This document shows, one piece after another, positions 11,188-22,870 of a stretch of 64,000 bases of DNA (its first letter is position 1; every line of letters starts with the position of its first letter). The stretch is taken from positions 26,273,776 to 26,337,775 of the forward strand of contig NC_091550.1 of the NCBI RefSeq assembly GCF_042767895.1, in the 5' to 3' direction. A program made the position numbers and the translations under genes. This DNA is from Penaeus vannamei. Lineage: Eukaryota; Arthropoda; Malacostraca; Decapoda; Penaeidae. The notes beneath the pieces are model-generated. The model searched no databases. It was not told the DNA's origin and was given only the letters and a program-made list of their open reading frames with translations.

Positions 11188-14100
11188 TGATAATGACTAT
11201 GATAATGACAATAATATTGATAATGATGAAATCATAATTATAATGATAATTTTGATAATTAGTGCAATAATAGGAATAATCAACTCTATTCCAATAATTT
11301 TCAGACTTATAATGACAATAGAAATAATAATATAATTATCTTTGTCATTATAATTATTACTATTGTCATTATTATTTTTGAAATTATCATTATTGCCTTT
11401 ATTATTATAAAAAAGTTATGATGATGAAAATAGCTATGATAATGAGCATAATAATCAGTATAACTGCAATAATGATAATAATCATGATGATAATGACTAT
11501 AATGATGATAATCATAAGGATAATGAATGTAATGATAATAATGATGATGATAATTATTATCTAGTCCATTTATAATGAAATAAAGGCCAAAAGTTATAAA
11601 ACCCCAAAAGTCGAAAAAAAGGGCAAAAATTACAGCCTCTTCAGAGAAACGTCGAAAAAAAACCCTTTTTCGCTTTTTATTGATTACCAAAATCTTGCGT
11701 ATTACAGCCTTTTGAGAGTAACGTCGAAAAAAAAACGTTTTCGCTTTTTATTGACAATTATTAGGTTTTCAACATTAATTCAGGTAATTGTGGTGATTTT
11801 CATGATAATTCCTTCATTATATGCACATAATGATGATGATTATGATGATAATGACAATGATAATGACAATAATAATGATAAAATCATAATTATAATGATA
11901 ATTTTGAAAATTACTGCAATAATAGCAAAAATCAACTATATTCCAATAATTTTCAGACTAATAATGACAATAGAAATAATAATATTATCATTGTCATTAT
12001 AATTATTACTATTGCCATTATTATTTTTTTAATTATCATTATTGCTATTACCATTATAAAAATAGTTATGATGATGAAAATAGCTATAATAATTAGCATA
12101 ATAATTATTATAACTGCAATAATCATGATAATAATGATAATCATGATGATAATGACTATAATGATAATAATCACAATGATAATGACAGTAATGATAGTAA
12201 TGATGATAATAATTATTATCCAGTTCATTTATAATGAAATAAAGGCCAAAAGTAATAAAATCCCTTAAGTCGAAAATACGGAAAAATCTAGCCTATTACA
12301 GCCTTTTGAGAGAAACGTCAAAAACAACTTTTTCACTTTTTATTGGTGAGTATGAGGATTTTAACATTAATTCAGGTAATTGTGATGATTTTCATGATAA
12401 TTCCTTCATTATATGCAATAATGATGATAATTATGATGATAATGACAATAATAATAATAATGATAAAATCATAATTATAATGATAATTTTCATAATTACT
12501 GCAATAATAGCAATAATCAACTATATTCCAATAATTTCCAGAATAATAATGACAATAGAAATGATAATAACATCATTATCATTCTTATTATAATTATTAC
12601 TATTGTCATTATTATTTCTAAAATTATCATTATTGCTATTACCATTATAAAAATAGTTATGATGAAGAAAATATCTATAATAATTAGCATAATAATCATT
12701 ATAACTGCAATAATAATGATAATGATGATAATCATGATGATAAAGACTATAATGATAATAATCATAAGAATAATGACAGGAATGATAATAATGATGATAA
12801 TTATTATCCAGACAATTTATAATGAAATAAAGGCGAAAAGTAATAACATCTCACAAGTCGAAAAAATGACAAGATATAGCGTAATACAGCCTTTTGAGAG
12901 AAACGTCGAGAAAAAAAACCTTTTTCGCTTTTTAATGATAATTATTAGGATTTCAACATTATTTCAGGTAATTATGATAATTTCATGGTAATTCCTTCAT
13001 TGTATGCAATAATGATAATAATTATAATGATAATGACAATGATAATGACAATAATAATGATAAAAATGACTAAATCATAATTATAATGATAATTTTGATA
13101 ATTACTGCAATAATAGCAATAATCAACTGTATTTCAATAATTTTTAGACTTATAATGACAATAGAAATAATATCATAATCATTGTCATTATAATTATTAC
13201 TATTTTCATTATTATTTCTAAAATTATCATTATTGCTATTATCATTATAAAAATTGTTATGATGAAAAAAGTAGCTATAATAATTAGCATAATAATCATT
13301 ATAACTGCAATAATAATGATAATGATGATAATCATGATGATAAAGACTATAATGATAATAATCATAAGAATAATGACAGTAATGATAATAATGATGATAA
13401 TGATTATTATCCACTCCATTTATAATGAAATAAAGGCCAAAAGTAATAAAATCCCAGAAGTCGAAAAAACAGCAAAATCTTGCCTATTACAGCCTTTTGA
13501 GAAAAACGTCGAAAAAATACATTTTCGCTTTTTATTCAGGTAATTGTGATGTTTTTCATTATAATTCCTTCATTATATGCAATAATGATGATAATTATGA
13601 TGATAATGACAATAATAATGATAATAATGATAAAATCATAATTATAAAGATAATTTTCATAATTACTGCAATAATAGCAATAATCAGCTCTAATCCAATA
13701 ATTTTCAGAATAATAATGACATAAGAAATAATAATATCATCGTCATTATAATTATTACCATTGTCATTATTTCTAAAATTTCCCTTATTACTATTATCAA
13801 TATAAAAATAGTTATGATGATGAAAATAGCTATTATAATTAGCATAATATTCGTTATAACAGCAATGATACGGATAATAATGATGATGATCATGATGATA
13901 ATGACTATAATGATAATAATCATAAGAATAATGACAGTAATGATAATAATGAATATAATAATTATTATCCAGTCCATTTATAATGAAATATAGGCCAAAA
14001 GTAATAAAATCCCAAATGTCGAAAAAACGGCAAAATCTAGCACATTACAGCTTTTTGAGAGAAACGTCAAAAAAACCTTTTTCGCTTTTTATTGGTAATT

Positions 14101-14792
14101 ATGAGGATTTTAACATTAATTCAGGTAATTATCATGATTTTCATGATAATTCCTTCATAATATGCAATAATGATGATAATTATGATGATAATGACAATGA
14201 TAATGAAAATAATAATGATAATAATGATAAAATCATAATCATAATGATAATTTTGATAAGTACTGCAATAATAGCAATAATCAACTCTATTCCAATAATT
14301 TAAAGACTAATAATGTCAATAGAAATAATAATGACATCATTACATTTTCATTATAATAAATACTATTGTCATTATTATTTCTAAAAATATAATTATTTCT
14401 ATTATCATTATAAAAATAGTTATAATGATGAAAATAGCTATAATAATTAGCATAATAATCATTATAACTGCAATAATGATGATAATAATGAGGATAATCA
14501 TGATGATAATGACTATAATGATAATAATCATAAGAATAATGACAGAAATGATAATAATGATGATAATTATTATTATCCAGTCCATTTATAATTAAATAAA
14601 GGCCAAAAGTAATGAAATCCCAAAAATCGAAAAAACGGCAAAATCTTGGCTTGTCAGAGAAATGTAAAAAAACAAAAACAAAAAAACTTTATCACTTTTT
14701 ATTGGTAATTATTAGGATTTTAACATAAATTCAAGTAATTGTAATGATTTTCATGATAATTCCTTCATTATATGCAATAATGATAATTATGA
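11188..14792 (+). repeat. Satellite subfamily A, about six units, inverted (reverse-type)
   Basis: From about 11188 the units run the other way: the landmark CCAGTCCATTTATAATGAAA (or variant) reads on the plus strand near 11570, 12225, 12810, 13410, 13970 and 14580. The switch falls inside a unit: the forward text CTATTTTTATAATGATAATA breaks into the R-type text ATGACAATAATATTGATAAT with no linker. Around 11640-11760 the core is duplicated with a spacing of about 100 bp, so the block also contains a small internal duplication. Confidence 0.85.
13405..13530 (+). repeat. Core box of a subfamily A unit (example)
   Basis: This is the only part of the unit that is not ATN-type simple sequence. 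In order it reads CATTTATAATGAAATAAAGG, CCAAAAGTAATAAAATCCCA, GAAGTCGAAAAAACAGCAAA, then CCTATTACAGCCTTTTGAGA, AACGTCGAAAAAA and TTTTCGCTTTTTATT. The word GTCGAAAAAA occurs twice in direct orientation about 55 bp apart. The same layout, with different words, is present in subfamily B, which implies common ancestry. Confidence 0.75.
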
Positions 14793-15527
14793 TGATTATC
14801 ATCAGTAGTCATTATTCTTATGATTATCATTATAGTCATTATCATCATGATTATCATCATTATTATCATCATTATTGCAGTTATGATTATTATGCTAATT
14901 ATTATAGCTATTTTCATCATCATAACTATTTTTATAATGATAATAGCAATAATGATAATTTTAGAAATAATAATGACAATAGTAATAATTATAATGACAA
15001 GCATAATGATATTATTATTGCTATTGTCATTATTAGTCTGAAAATTATTGGAATAGAGTTGAGTATTGCTATTATTGCAGTAATCATCAAAATTATCATT
15101 ATAATTATGATTTTATCATTATTATCATTATTGTTGTCATTATCATTGTCATTATCATAATTATCATTATTGCATATAATGAAGGAATTATCATGAAAAT
15201 CATCAGAATTACCTGAATTAATGTTAAAATCCTCATAATTACAAATAGAACGCGAAAAAGGGTTTCTAATACGCTAGATTTTGCCCTTTTTTTTCGATTT
15301 CTGGGATTTTATTACTTTTGGCCTTTATTTCATTATAAATAGACTGGATAATAATTATCATCATTATTTTCATTACTGTCATTATTCGTATTATTATTAT
15401 CATTATAGTCATTATCATCATGATTATCATCATTATTATCATCATTATTGCAGTTATAATGATGATTATACTAATCATTATAGCTATTTTCATCATCATA
15501 ACTATTTTTATAATGATAATAGCAATG
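14793..15527 (-). repeat. Satellite subfamily A, forward orientation again, cut by the Penelope-like element
   Basis: R-type text (TATGCAATAATGATAATTAT) changes at about 14793 to forward-type text (AGTCATTATTCTTATGATTA). A core with TTATAAATAGACTGGATAAT lies near 15335. The block ends inside a unit at about 15527, where sequence of different character (AACCAGGCGCTAGTCAGCGT) begins. Confidence 0.85.
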
Positions 15528-15710
15528 CAACCAGGCGCTAGTCAGCGTCTAGTACTTACTCATATATATACATATTAGGTGCCGTGGAACTTCCAGCTGT
15601 GAAGCGGAGACATGCAATAAACTTCATGACTAGTGTTCATAGAAAAAACAAGCATTTTCCTTCTTCTTTAATCCAACTAAACTGGTATCTCCTTTGAACA
15701 AAAAACAGTT

Positions 15711-15763
15711 CTTCCAACATCCAAATCATACGTTTCGAGTGTTCAACACTCATCTTCAGGGAT
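15711..15763 (-). ncRNA. Hammerhead-ribozyme-like motif in the PLE tail (relict)
   Basis: The minus strand contains CUGAAGA, a stem GAGUGU/ACACUC with a UGA loop, then GAAAC, then ACGU...AUGU, then GUU. This follows the order of a type I hammerhead: conserved CUGANGA box, stem II, GAAA box, short stem III, cleavage triplet. Flanking UCC and GGA could form a 3-bp stem I. Penelope-like elements are known to carry minimal hammerheads. Against function: an extra U after CUGAAGA, a GU pair in stem III, a weak stem I, and GUU rather than GUC. It may be a decayed or mimicking motif. Confidence 0.4.
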
Positions 15764-16525
15764 GACAAAAAAGGATACAAGGAACATTATCCTTCAGTTT
15801 ACAAAAGCATATTTACAAAACAGTTAAGATAAATCATATCACTAATTGTATTAAAAAGACATGAAAAGGGGGACATGAATTACTCGTATCAAGACTTTAC
15901 ATTACATATCAAGATAAGAAAATGTAAGGGTTTATGAAAAGTTATTATATAGATTAATACAAGTTGAACAGTTCATGTTTGACCTTGAAATCAATTAACA
16001 ATATTAAACATGCCAAGAGAACTATACCCTAAACGAATTGGAAAAGTAATTTAGTATTGAAAATTTTCTAGACTATAAAAGCCATCATGTAAATATGACA
16101 AAACATGCCATACTCATAAAATCATTCAAATCAAAATAACACATTATTGAATACAATACATCATTACAATTTAATCTTTTGTAAAGACGTGACATTTAAT
16201 GGAGAAAACTTGAGCTGAAATGGGACGAAATTACGATCAAAGCCCCTGGTGTCATCAAGGCAAAACCGGCAAGATCAAACTCGGCAAATACTATATATAA
16301 ACCTTGAATATGGGATTTTACACACTTATCTCGAAACTAGGGATGTTAATTAATACATTGGTAACAATAATACAGAATACTAACCATAATTATTACTAAA
16401 AAACTACTGAGAGAGCTGGTCAGTAACTCAATGAAGAAAGGCCTCTGAGCAGGCAAATGACAAGAGCGCTCCAGCCTGCACAAAATGTCCGAAAAGGTAA
16501 ACTTGAGTGAACAATTCTAGGGGGA

Positions 16526-17000
16526 CTATTTCAAAATTTCAATATCAATGAAGGAGAGATATTCATTTAAGTTTGGTTTTAATGTCCAAATCCAAATGCT
16601 TTCCAAAATGTTAAGGTCTAAATCACATTGGGACGAGTCAAGAATTTCAAAATTGTTATAAGAGAAAGGAGTGATGCCTGATTGAAGACTTAGTAGGGCT
16701 TGAGAGCTTTAAATTCTTTTTTCTGTATGAGAAACCTGTATGGTCTTCCATGCGCATAAAGAAATTGCGGGTTGTTTTACCCACATAGATAGCATTACAG
16801 CTATCACACGAGAACTTATATACAATGGAAGAGCATAGAGCAGTGGGTATTCTGTCTTTGAATTTGAAAAAAAAATACCAATATTTGTGGAGGTTGTGTA
16901 TACAATTTTCAGTTTTACAGTAATGTATTTATTATGGACAATCCTACATAATTTTCTCCCGAGACTATGACTTAATGAACCCAGATATGGCAATTTTATG
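16526..17000 (-). pseudogene. PLE GIY-YIG-type endonuclease region, frameshifted
   Basis: On the minus strand one frame gives LPYLGSLSHSLGRKLCRI and VKLKIVYTTSTNIGIFFSNS. After a run of nine A (plus strand, around 16867) another frame continues with the endonuclease core IVYKFSCDSC followed by NAIYVGKTTRNFF. A paired-cysteine motif ahead of a Y(V)G-K-T...R pattern is typical of the Penelope GIY-YIG domain. A further shift near 16670 is needed to reach YNNFEILDSSQCDLDLNILE and a stop at 16526-16528. At least two frameshifts therefore break the domain. It would have nicked target DNA for retrotransposition. Confidence 0.75.
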
Positions 17001-17054
17001 TATATAATATCCTTTGAGACAGATAGGGGGGTAGACTGTGGTGAGACTAGTTTA

Positions 17055-17470
17055 TTAACAGTTGAAATTTAGAGGGAAACTATTTAATTTAAGGATGCTG
17101 ATGATAAATTCAACCTCTTGGTGGAAAATGTGATAATTCTTGGATATCTTAAAGGCCCTATATATTAAAATTGAAACTAGGTTGCCTTTATATTTAATGG
17201 GAATGTAAGAACTGAATTTTGTAGTGAGGCCAGTGTAAGTTGGTTTCCTGTACACTGATGTAGTAAAATAATTATTGCCACGAGAAATGTTAATAACCAG
17301 AAAGGGTAGACTGCCATTAGATTCCACTTCATGAGTAAATTTTATATTAGGGTGTTTATCATTTAGATAATTTAAAAATAATTTACTATGATCACTGGAC
17401 CTGAATAGTAACAAGGTATCATCTACATAGCGAAAATATTTGCAAGGTTTAAAGGAGGTGGGACAATCTT
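17055..17470 (-). pseudogene. PLE reverse transcriptase, C-terminal fragment, copy 1
   Basis: The minus strand encodes KYFRYVDDTLLLFRSSDHSK, with YVDD as the RT catalytic box, followed by LFLNYLNDKHPNIKFTHEVE and SVYRKPTYTGLTTKFSSYIP. This is the standard order in Penelope-like RTs (motif C, then the F/Y-RKPT-T motif). The annotated ATG falls inside the motif; the real frame runs further upstream but meets two in-frame stops just before DCPTSFKPCKYFRY, in the segment where relatives read ENLAL-like text. The fragment therefore cannot be translated as an intact RT. Confidence 0.85.
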
Positions 17471-17489
17471 ATAGCTAAATTTTCTCATA

Positions 17490-18852
17490 ATGACACATAA
17501 AAATGTTAATTATCATTATTGCTATTATCAATATAAAAATAGTTATGATGTGAAAATAGCTATAATAATAACCATAATAATCATTATAACTGCAATAATG
17601 ATGATAATCATGATGATAATGACTATAATGATACTAATCATAAGAATAATGACAGTAATGATAATAATTATTATCCAGTCCATTTATAATGAAATAAAGG
17701 CCAAAAGTAATAAAATCCCATAAGTCGAAAAAAGGCAAAATCTAGCCTTTTGAGAGAAAAGTAGAAAAAAACCTTATTCGCTTTTTATTGGTAATTATGA
17801 GGATTTTAAAATTAATTCAGGTAATTGTGATAATTTTCATGATAATTCCTTCATTATATGCAATAATGATGATAATGAAAATGATAATGACAATAATAAT
17901 AATAATAATGATAAAATCATAATTATAATGATAATTTTGATAATTAGTGCAATAATAGCAATAATCAGCTCTATTCCAATAATTTTCAGACTATTAATGA
18001 CAATAGAAATAAGAATATCATTATCATTGTCATTATAATTATTACAATTCTCATTATTTCCAAAATTATCATTATTGCTATTATCATTATATAAATAGTT
18101 ATGATGATGAAAATGACTATAATAATGAGCATATTAATCATCATAACTGAAATAATTATGATAATGATGATAATGAAATCTAGTGTATTAGAACCTTTTG
18201 AAAAAAACGTCGAAAAAAAACCTTTTCGCTTTTTATTGGTAATTGTGAGAATTTTAACATTAATTCAGGTAATTGCGATGATCCTCATGATAATTCCTTC
18301 ATTATATGCAATAATGAAGATAATTATGATGATAATGACAATAATAATGATGAAATCATAATTATGATGATAATGACAATGATAATGACAAAAATAAGGA
18401 TAAAATCATAATTATAATGATAATTTTGATAATTACTGCAATAATAGATAATAATCAACTCTATTCCAATAATTTTCAGACTAATAATAATAGAAATAAT
18501 AATATCATTCTCATTGTCATTATAATTTATACTATTGTCATTATTATTTCTAAAATTATCATTATTGCTATTATCATCATAGAAATAATTATGATGATGA
18601 AAATAGCTATAATAATTAGCATAATAATTATAACTGCAATAACGATGATAATAATGATGATAATCATGATGACAATGACTATAATGATAATAATCATAAG
18701 AATAATGACAGTAATGATAATAATGATGATAATAATTATTATTCAGTCCATTTATAATGAAATAAAGGCCAAAAGTAATAAAATCCCAGAAGTCGTAAAG
18801 ACGGCACAATCTAGCGTATTACAGCCTTTTGAGAGAAACGTCGAAAAAAAAA
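17490..18852 (+). repeat. Satellite subfamily A, R orientation, two to three units (copy 1 of duplicated block)
   Basis: Landmark CCAGTCCATTTATAATGAAA lies near 17675, with a variant (TCAGTCCATTTATAATGAAA) near 18742. The unit around 18160 has lost most of its core. The text matches 37073-38430 at a constant offset of 19583 bp with few substitutions. Confidence 0.85.
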
Positions 18853-20834
18853 CTGGTTATTATCGTTACAGTCATTATCATCATGATTATCATCTTTAGT
18901 ATCATCATTACTACAGTTGTAATTATTATTATGCTAATTATTATACCTATTTTCATTATGAAAATTATAATGACAATCATAATGATGTTATTATCATTTC
19001 TATTGTCATTATTAGTCTGAAAATTATTGGAATAGAGTTGATTATCGCTATTATTGCAGTAATTGTCAAAATTATCATTATAATTATGATAATAGGAAGA
19101 ATGATAATTTTAGAAATAATAATGACAATACTAATAATTATAATGACAATGATAATGATGTTATTATTATTTCTATTGTCATTATTCGTCTGAAAATTAT
19201 TGGAATAGAGTTATTGCTATTATTGCAGTAAATATCAAGATTATCATTATAATTATGATTTTATCATTATTATCATTATTATTGTCACTATTATTGTCAT
19301 TACCATCATAACTATCATCAATACTGCATATAATGAAGGAATTATCATGAAAAGCATGACAATTACCTGAATTAATGTCAAAATCGTAATGATTTCTAAT
19401 AAAAAGCGAAAAAAGTTTTTTTTCGACGTTTCTCTCAAAAGGCTGTAAGACGCTAGATTTTGCCTTTTTTCGACTTATTATTATGATTATTATCATTATA
19501 GTCATTATCATGATTATCATCATTATTATCATCATTATTTTAGTTTTAATTATCATAACTATTTTTATAATGATAATAGCAATAATGATAATTTTAGAAA
19601 TAACAATGACAATAGTAATAATTATAATGACAAGGATAATGATGTTATTATTATTTCTATTGTAATTATTTGTCTGAAAATTATTGGAATAGAGTTGATT
19701 TTTGCTATTATTGCAGTAATTATCAAAATTATCATTATAATTATGATTTTTTCATTATCATTATTTTTGTTATTATCATTGTCATTATCATCATATTTAT
19801 CATCATTATTGCATACGATAAAGTAATTATCATGAAAATCATCACAATTACCTGAATCAATGTTAAAATCCTCATAATTACCAATAAAAAGCGAAAAAGT
19901 TTTTTTTTTTGCGACGTTTCTTGCCTGATTTTGCCGTTTTTTTGACTTTTGGGATTTTATTACTTTTGGCCTTTATTTCATTATAAATGGACTGGATAAT
20001 AATTATCCTCATTATTATCATTACTGTCATTATTCTTATGATTATTATCATTATAGTCATTATCATCATGATTATCATTATTATTATCATGATTATTGCA
20101 GTTATAATGATTATAATGCTCATTATTATAGGTATTTTCATCATCATAACTATTTTTATAAAGATAATAGCAATAATGATAATTCTAGAAATGATAATGA
20201 CAATAGTAATAATTATAATGACAATGATAATGATATTATTTCTATTTTCATTATTAGTCTAAAAATTATTGTAATAGAGTTGATTATTGCTATTATAGCA
20301 GTACTTATCAAAATTATCTTTATAATTATGATCTTATCATTATTATTGTCATTATCATCATAATTATCATCATTATTGCATATAATGAAGGAATTATCAT
20401 GAAAATCAACACAATTACCTGAATTAAAGTTAAAATCCTAATAATTACCAATAAAAAGCGAAAAAGTTTTTTTTCGACGTTTCTCTCTAAAGGCTGTAAC
20501 AGGCTAGTTTTTGCCGTTTTTTCGACTTACGGGATTTTATTACTTTTGGCCTTTATTTCATTTTAAGTGGACTGAATAATAATTATTATCATAATTATTA
20601 TCATTACTGTCATTATTCTTATGATTATCATTATATCCATTATCATCATGATTATCATCAATATTATCATCATTATTGCAGTTATAATGATAATTATGCT
20701 AATTATTATAGCTATTTTCATCATCGCAACTATCTTTATAATGATAATTGCAATAATGATAATTTTAGAAATAATAATGACAATAGTAATAATTATAATG
20801 ACAAGGATAATGATATTATTTTTATTATAATTTT
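18853..20834 (-). repeat. Satellite subfamily A, forward orientation; inverted relative to the second copy
   Basis: Forward-type landmarks lie near 19985 and 20570. The first part (18853 to about 19560) is the reverse complement of about 41557-42265, sharing private variants such as GTTATGATAATTAAAACTGA. Text from about 19980 matches 43400 onward in the same direction. The left switch point is GAAAAAAAAACT followed by GGTTATTATCG; the right switch is at about 20830, where CCAGTCC text on the plus strand resumes. Confidence 0.8.
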
Positions 20835-22450
20835 TACCCAGTCCATTTATAATGAAATAAAGGCCAAAATTAATAAAACCCCAGATATCGAAAGAAAACG
20901 GTAAAAATCTAGCGTATTAGAAACCTTTTTTACTTTTTATTTGTAATTGTGAGGATTTTAACATTAATTCAGGTAATTGTGATGATTTTCATGATAATTC
21001 CTTCATTATATGCAATAATGATAATTATGATGATAATGACAATGATAATGACAACAATAATGATAATAATGATAAAATCATAATTATAATGATAATTTTG
21101 ATAATTACTGCAATAATAGCAATACTCAACTCTATTCCAATATTTTTCAGACTAATAATGACAATAGCAATAATAATAACATCATTATCCTTGTCATTAT
21201 AATTATTACTATTGTCATCAATATTTCTAAAATTATCATTATTGCCATTATCATTATAAAAATAATTATGATGATGAAAATAGCTATAATAATTAGCATA
21301 ATAATCATCATAACTGCAATAATGATGATAATCATGATGATAATGACTATAATAATAATAATGATGATAATCATGATGATAATGACTATAATGATAATAA
21401 TCATAAGAATAATGACTACTGATGATAATGATGATAATAATTATTATCCAGTCCATTTATAATGAAATAAAGACCAAAAGTAATAAAATCCCATAAGTCG
21501 AAGAAACGGATAATCTAGCCTTTTGAGAGAAACGTCGAAAAAAAAGCTTTTTCGCTTTTTATTGGTAATTATGAGGATTTTAACATTAATTCAGGTAATT
21601 GTGATAATTTTCATGATAATTCATTCATTATATGCAATAATGATAATTATGATGATAATGACAATGATAATGACAATAATAATGATAATAATGATAAAAT
21701 CATAATTATAATGATAATTTTGATAATTACTGCAATAATAACAATAATCAACTCTATTCCAATAATTTTCAGACTAATAATGACAATAGAAGTTATAATA
21801 ACATCATTATCATTGTAATTATAATTATTACTATTGTCATTATCATTTCTAAAATTATCATTATTGCTATTATTATTATAAAAATATTTATGATGATGAA
21901 AATAGCTATAATAATTAGCATAATAATCATTATAACTGCAATAATGATGATGATGATAATGATGATGATAATGACTATAATGATGATAATGGTAAGATTA
22001 ATGACAGTAATGATAATAATGTTGATAGTAATTATTATCCAGTCCATTTATTATGAAATAATGGCCAAAAGTAATAATATCCAAGAAGTCGGAAAAAAAA
22101 CGACAAAATCTAGCCTATTACAGCCTTTTGAGAGAAACGTCGAAATTTTATTTTCACTTTTTATTGGTAATTATGAGGATTTTAACATTAATTCAGATAA
22201 TTGTGATGATTTTCATAATTCCTTCATTATATGCAATAATAATAATTATGATGATAATGCCAATGATAATGAGAATAATTATGATAATGATAAAATCATA
22301 ATTATAATGATAAATTTGATAATTACTGCAATAATAGCAATAGTCAACTCTATTCCAATAATTTTCAGACTAATAATGACAATAGAAATAATAATATCAT
22401 TATCATTGTCATTATAATTATTACTATTGTCATTATTATTTCTAAAATTA
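20835..22450 (+). repeat. Satellite subfamily A, R orientation, about three units
   Basis: Landmarks near 20845, 21450 and 22040 read on the plus strand. The left part matches 44240-45390. The text between about 21920 and 22590 has no counterpart in the second copy, which is roughly one unit shorter here. Confidence 0.8.
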
Positions 22451-22699
22451 TAACGATAATGATAATAAAAATAATCATTGAAATAATCATAATATCGCTA
22501 TTATTGTTATTATAATTGTTATTATTTCTAAAATTATCATTATTGTTATTATCATTATAAAATAGTTATAATGAGGGAAATGACATCAATAATTAAAATA
22601 ATTACTATTCTAAGTATTATATTACGGGTAATTATGGCGATAATTACTATAATGATGATAATGATGACATTGATGATAATAATGATGATGATAATTGTA
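22451..22699 (+). repeat. Fragment of satellite subfamily B
   Basis: The words ATAATGAGGGAAATGACATC and GGGTAATTATGGCGATAATT are diagnostic of subfamily B and absent from A. The fragment is joined to A on the left inside a TTTCTAAAATTAT-type word shared by both subfamilies, which suggests exchange within homologous sequence. Confidence 0.75.
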
Positions 22700-22730
22700 G
22701 TGTACGGCTGCGTACGTCCCGAGTCTAAGG
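22700..22730. other. 31-bp linker at the B/A junction, copy 2 of 3
   Basis: GTGTACGGCTGCGTACGTCC plus CGAGTCTAAGG. It differs from the copy at 5191 by one base (GCGTACG for GTGTACG). Subfamily B lies to the left and forward-type A to the right, as in the other two copies. Confidence 0.8.
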
Positions 22731-22870
22731 ATAATAATTATTATAATCATTATTATCATTACTTTCATTATTCTTATGATTATTATAATTATAGTCATTA
22801 TCATCATGGTTATTATCATTGTTATCATCATTATTGCAATTATAATGATTATTATGCTAATTATTATAGG
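22731..22870 (-). repeat. Short forward-oriented fragment of subfamily A
   Basis: About 140 bp of forward-type text (ATTATTATCATTACTTTCAT, GTCATTATCATCATGGTTAT) follows the linker, then changes at about 22870 to R-type text (GGTAATTATGATGATTTTCA). Confidence 0.7.

Larger units (their letters stand above)
15528..17489 (-). mobile_element. Penelope-like element (PLE) relic, 5'-truncated, copy 1
   Basis: Read on the minus strand, the element shows the C-terminal part of a Penelope-type reverse transcriptase (17055 to about 17470), a linker, a GIY-YIG-like endonuclease region (about 16526-17000) and roughly 1 kb of non-coding tail with a hammerhead-like motif near 15711-15763. It lacks everything upstream of the RT segment ending in YVDD, so it is strongly 5'-truncated. 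It sits inside the satellite, with satellite directly on both sides. Frameshifts and stops show it is inactive. Its plus-strand right half (from 16918) is repeated at 36501-37072. Confidence 0.85.
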
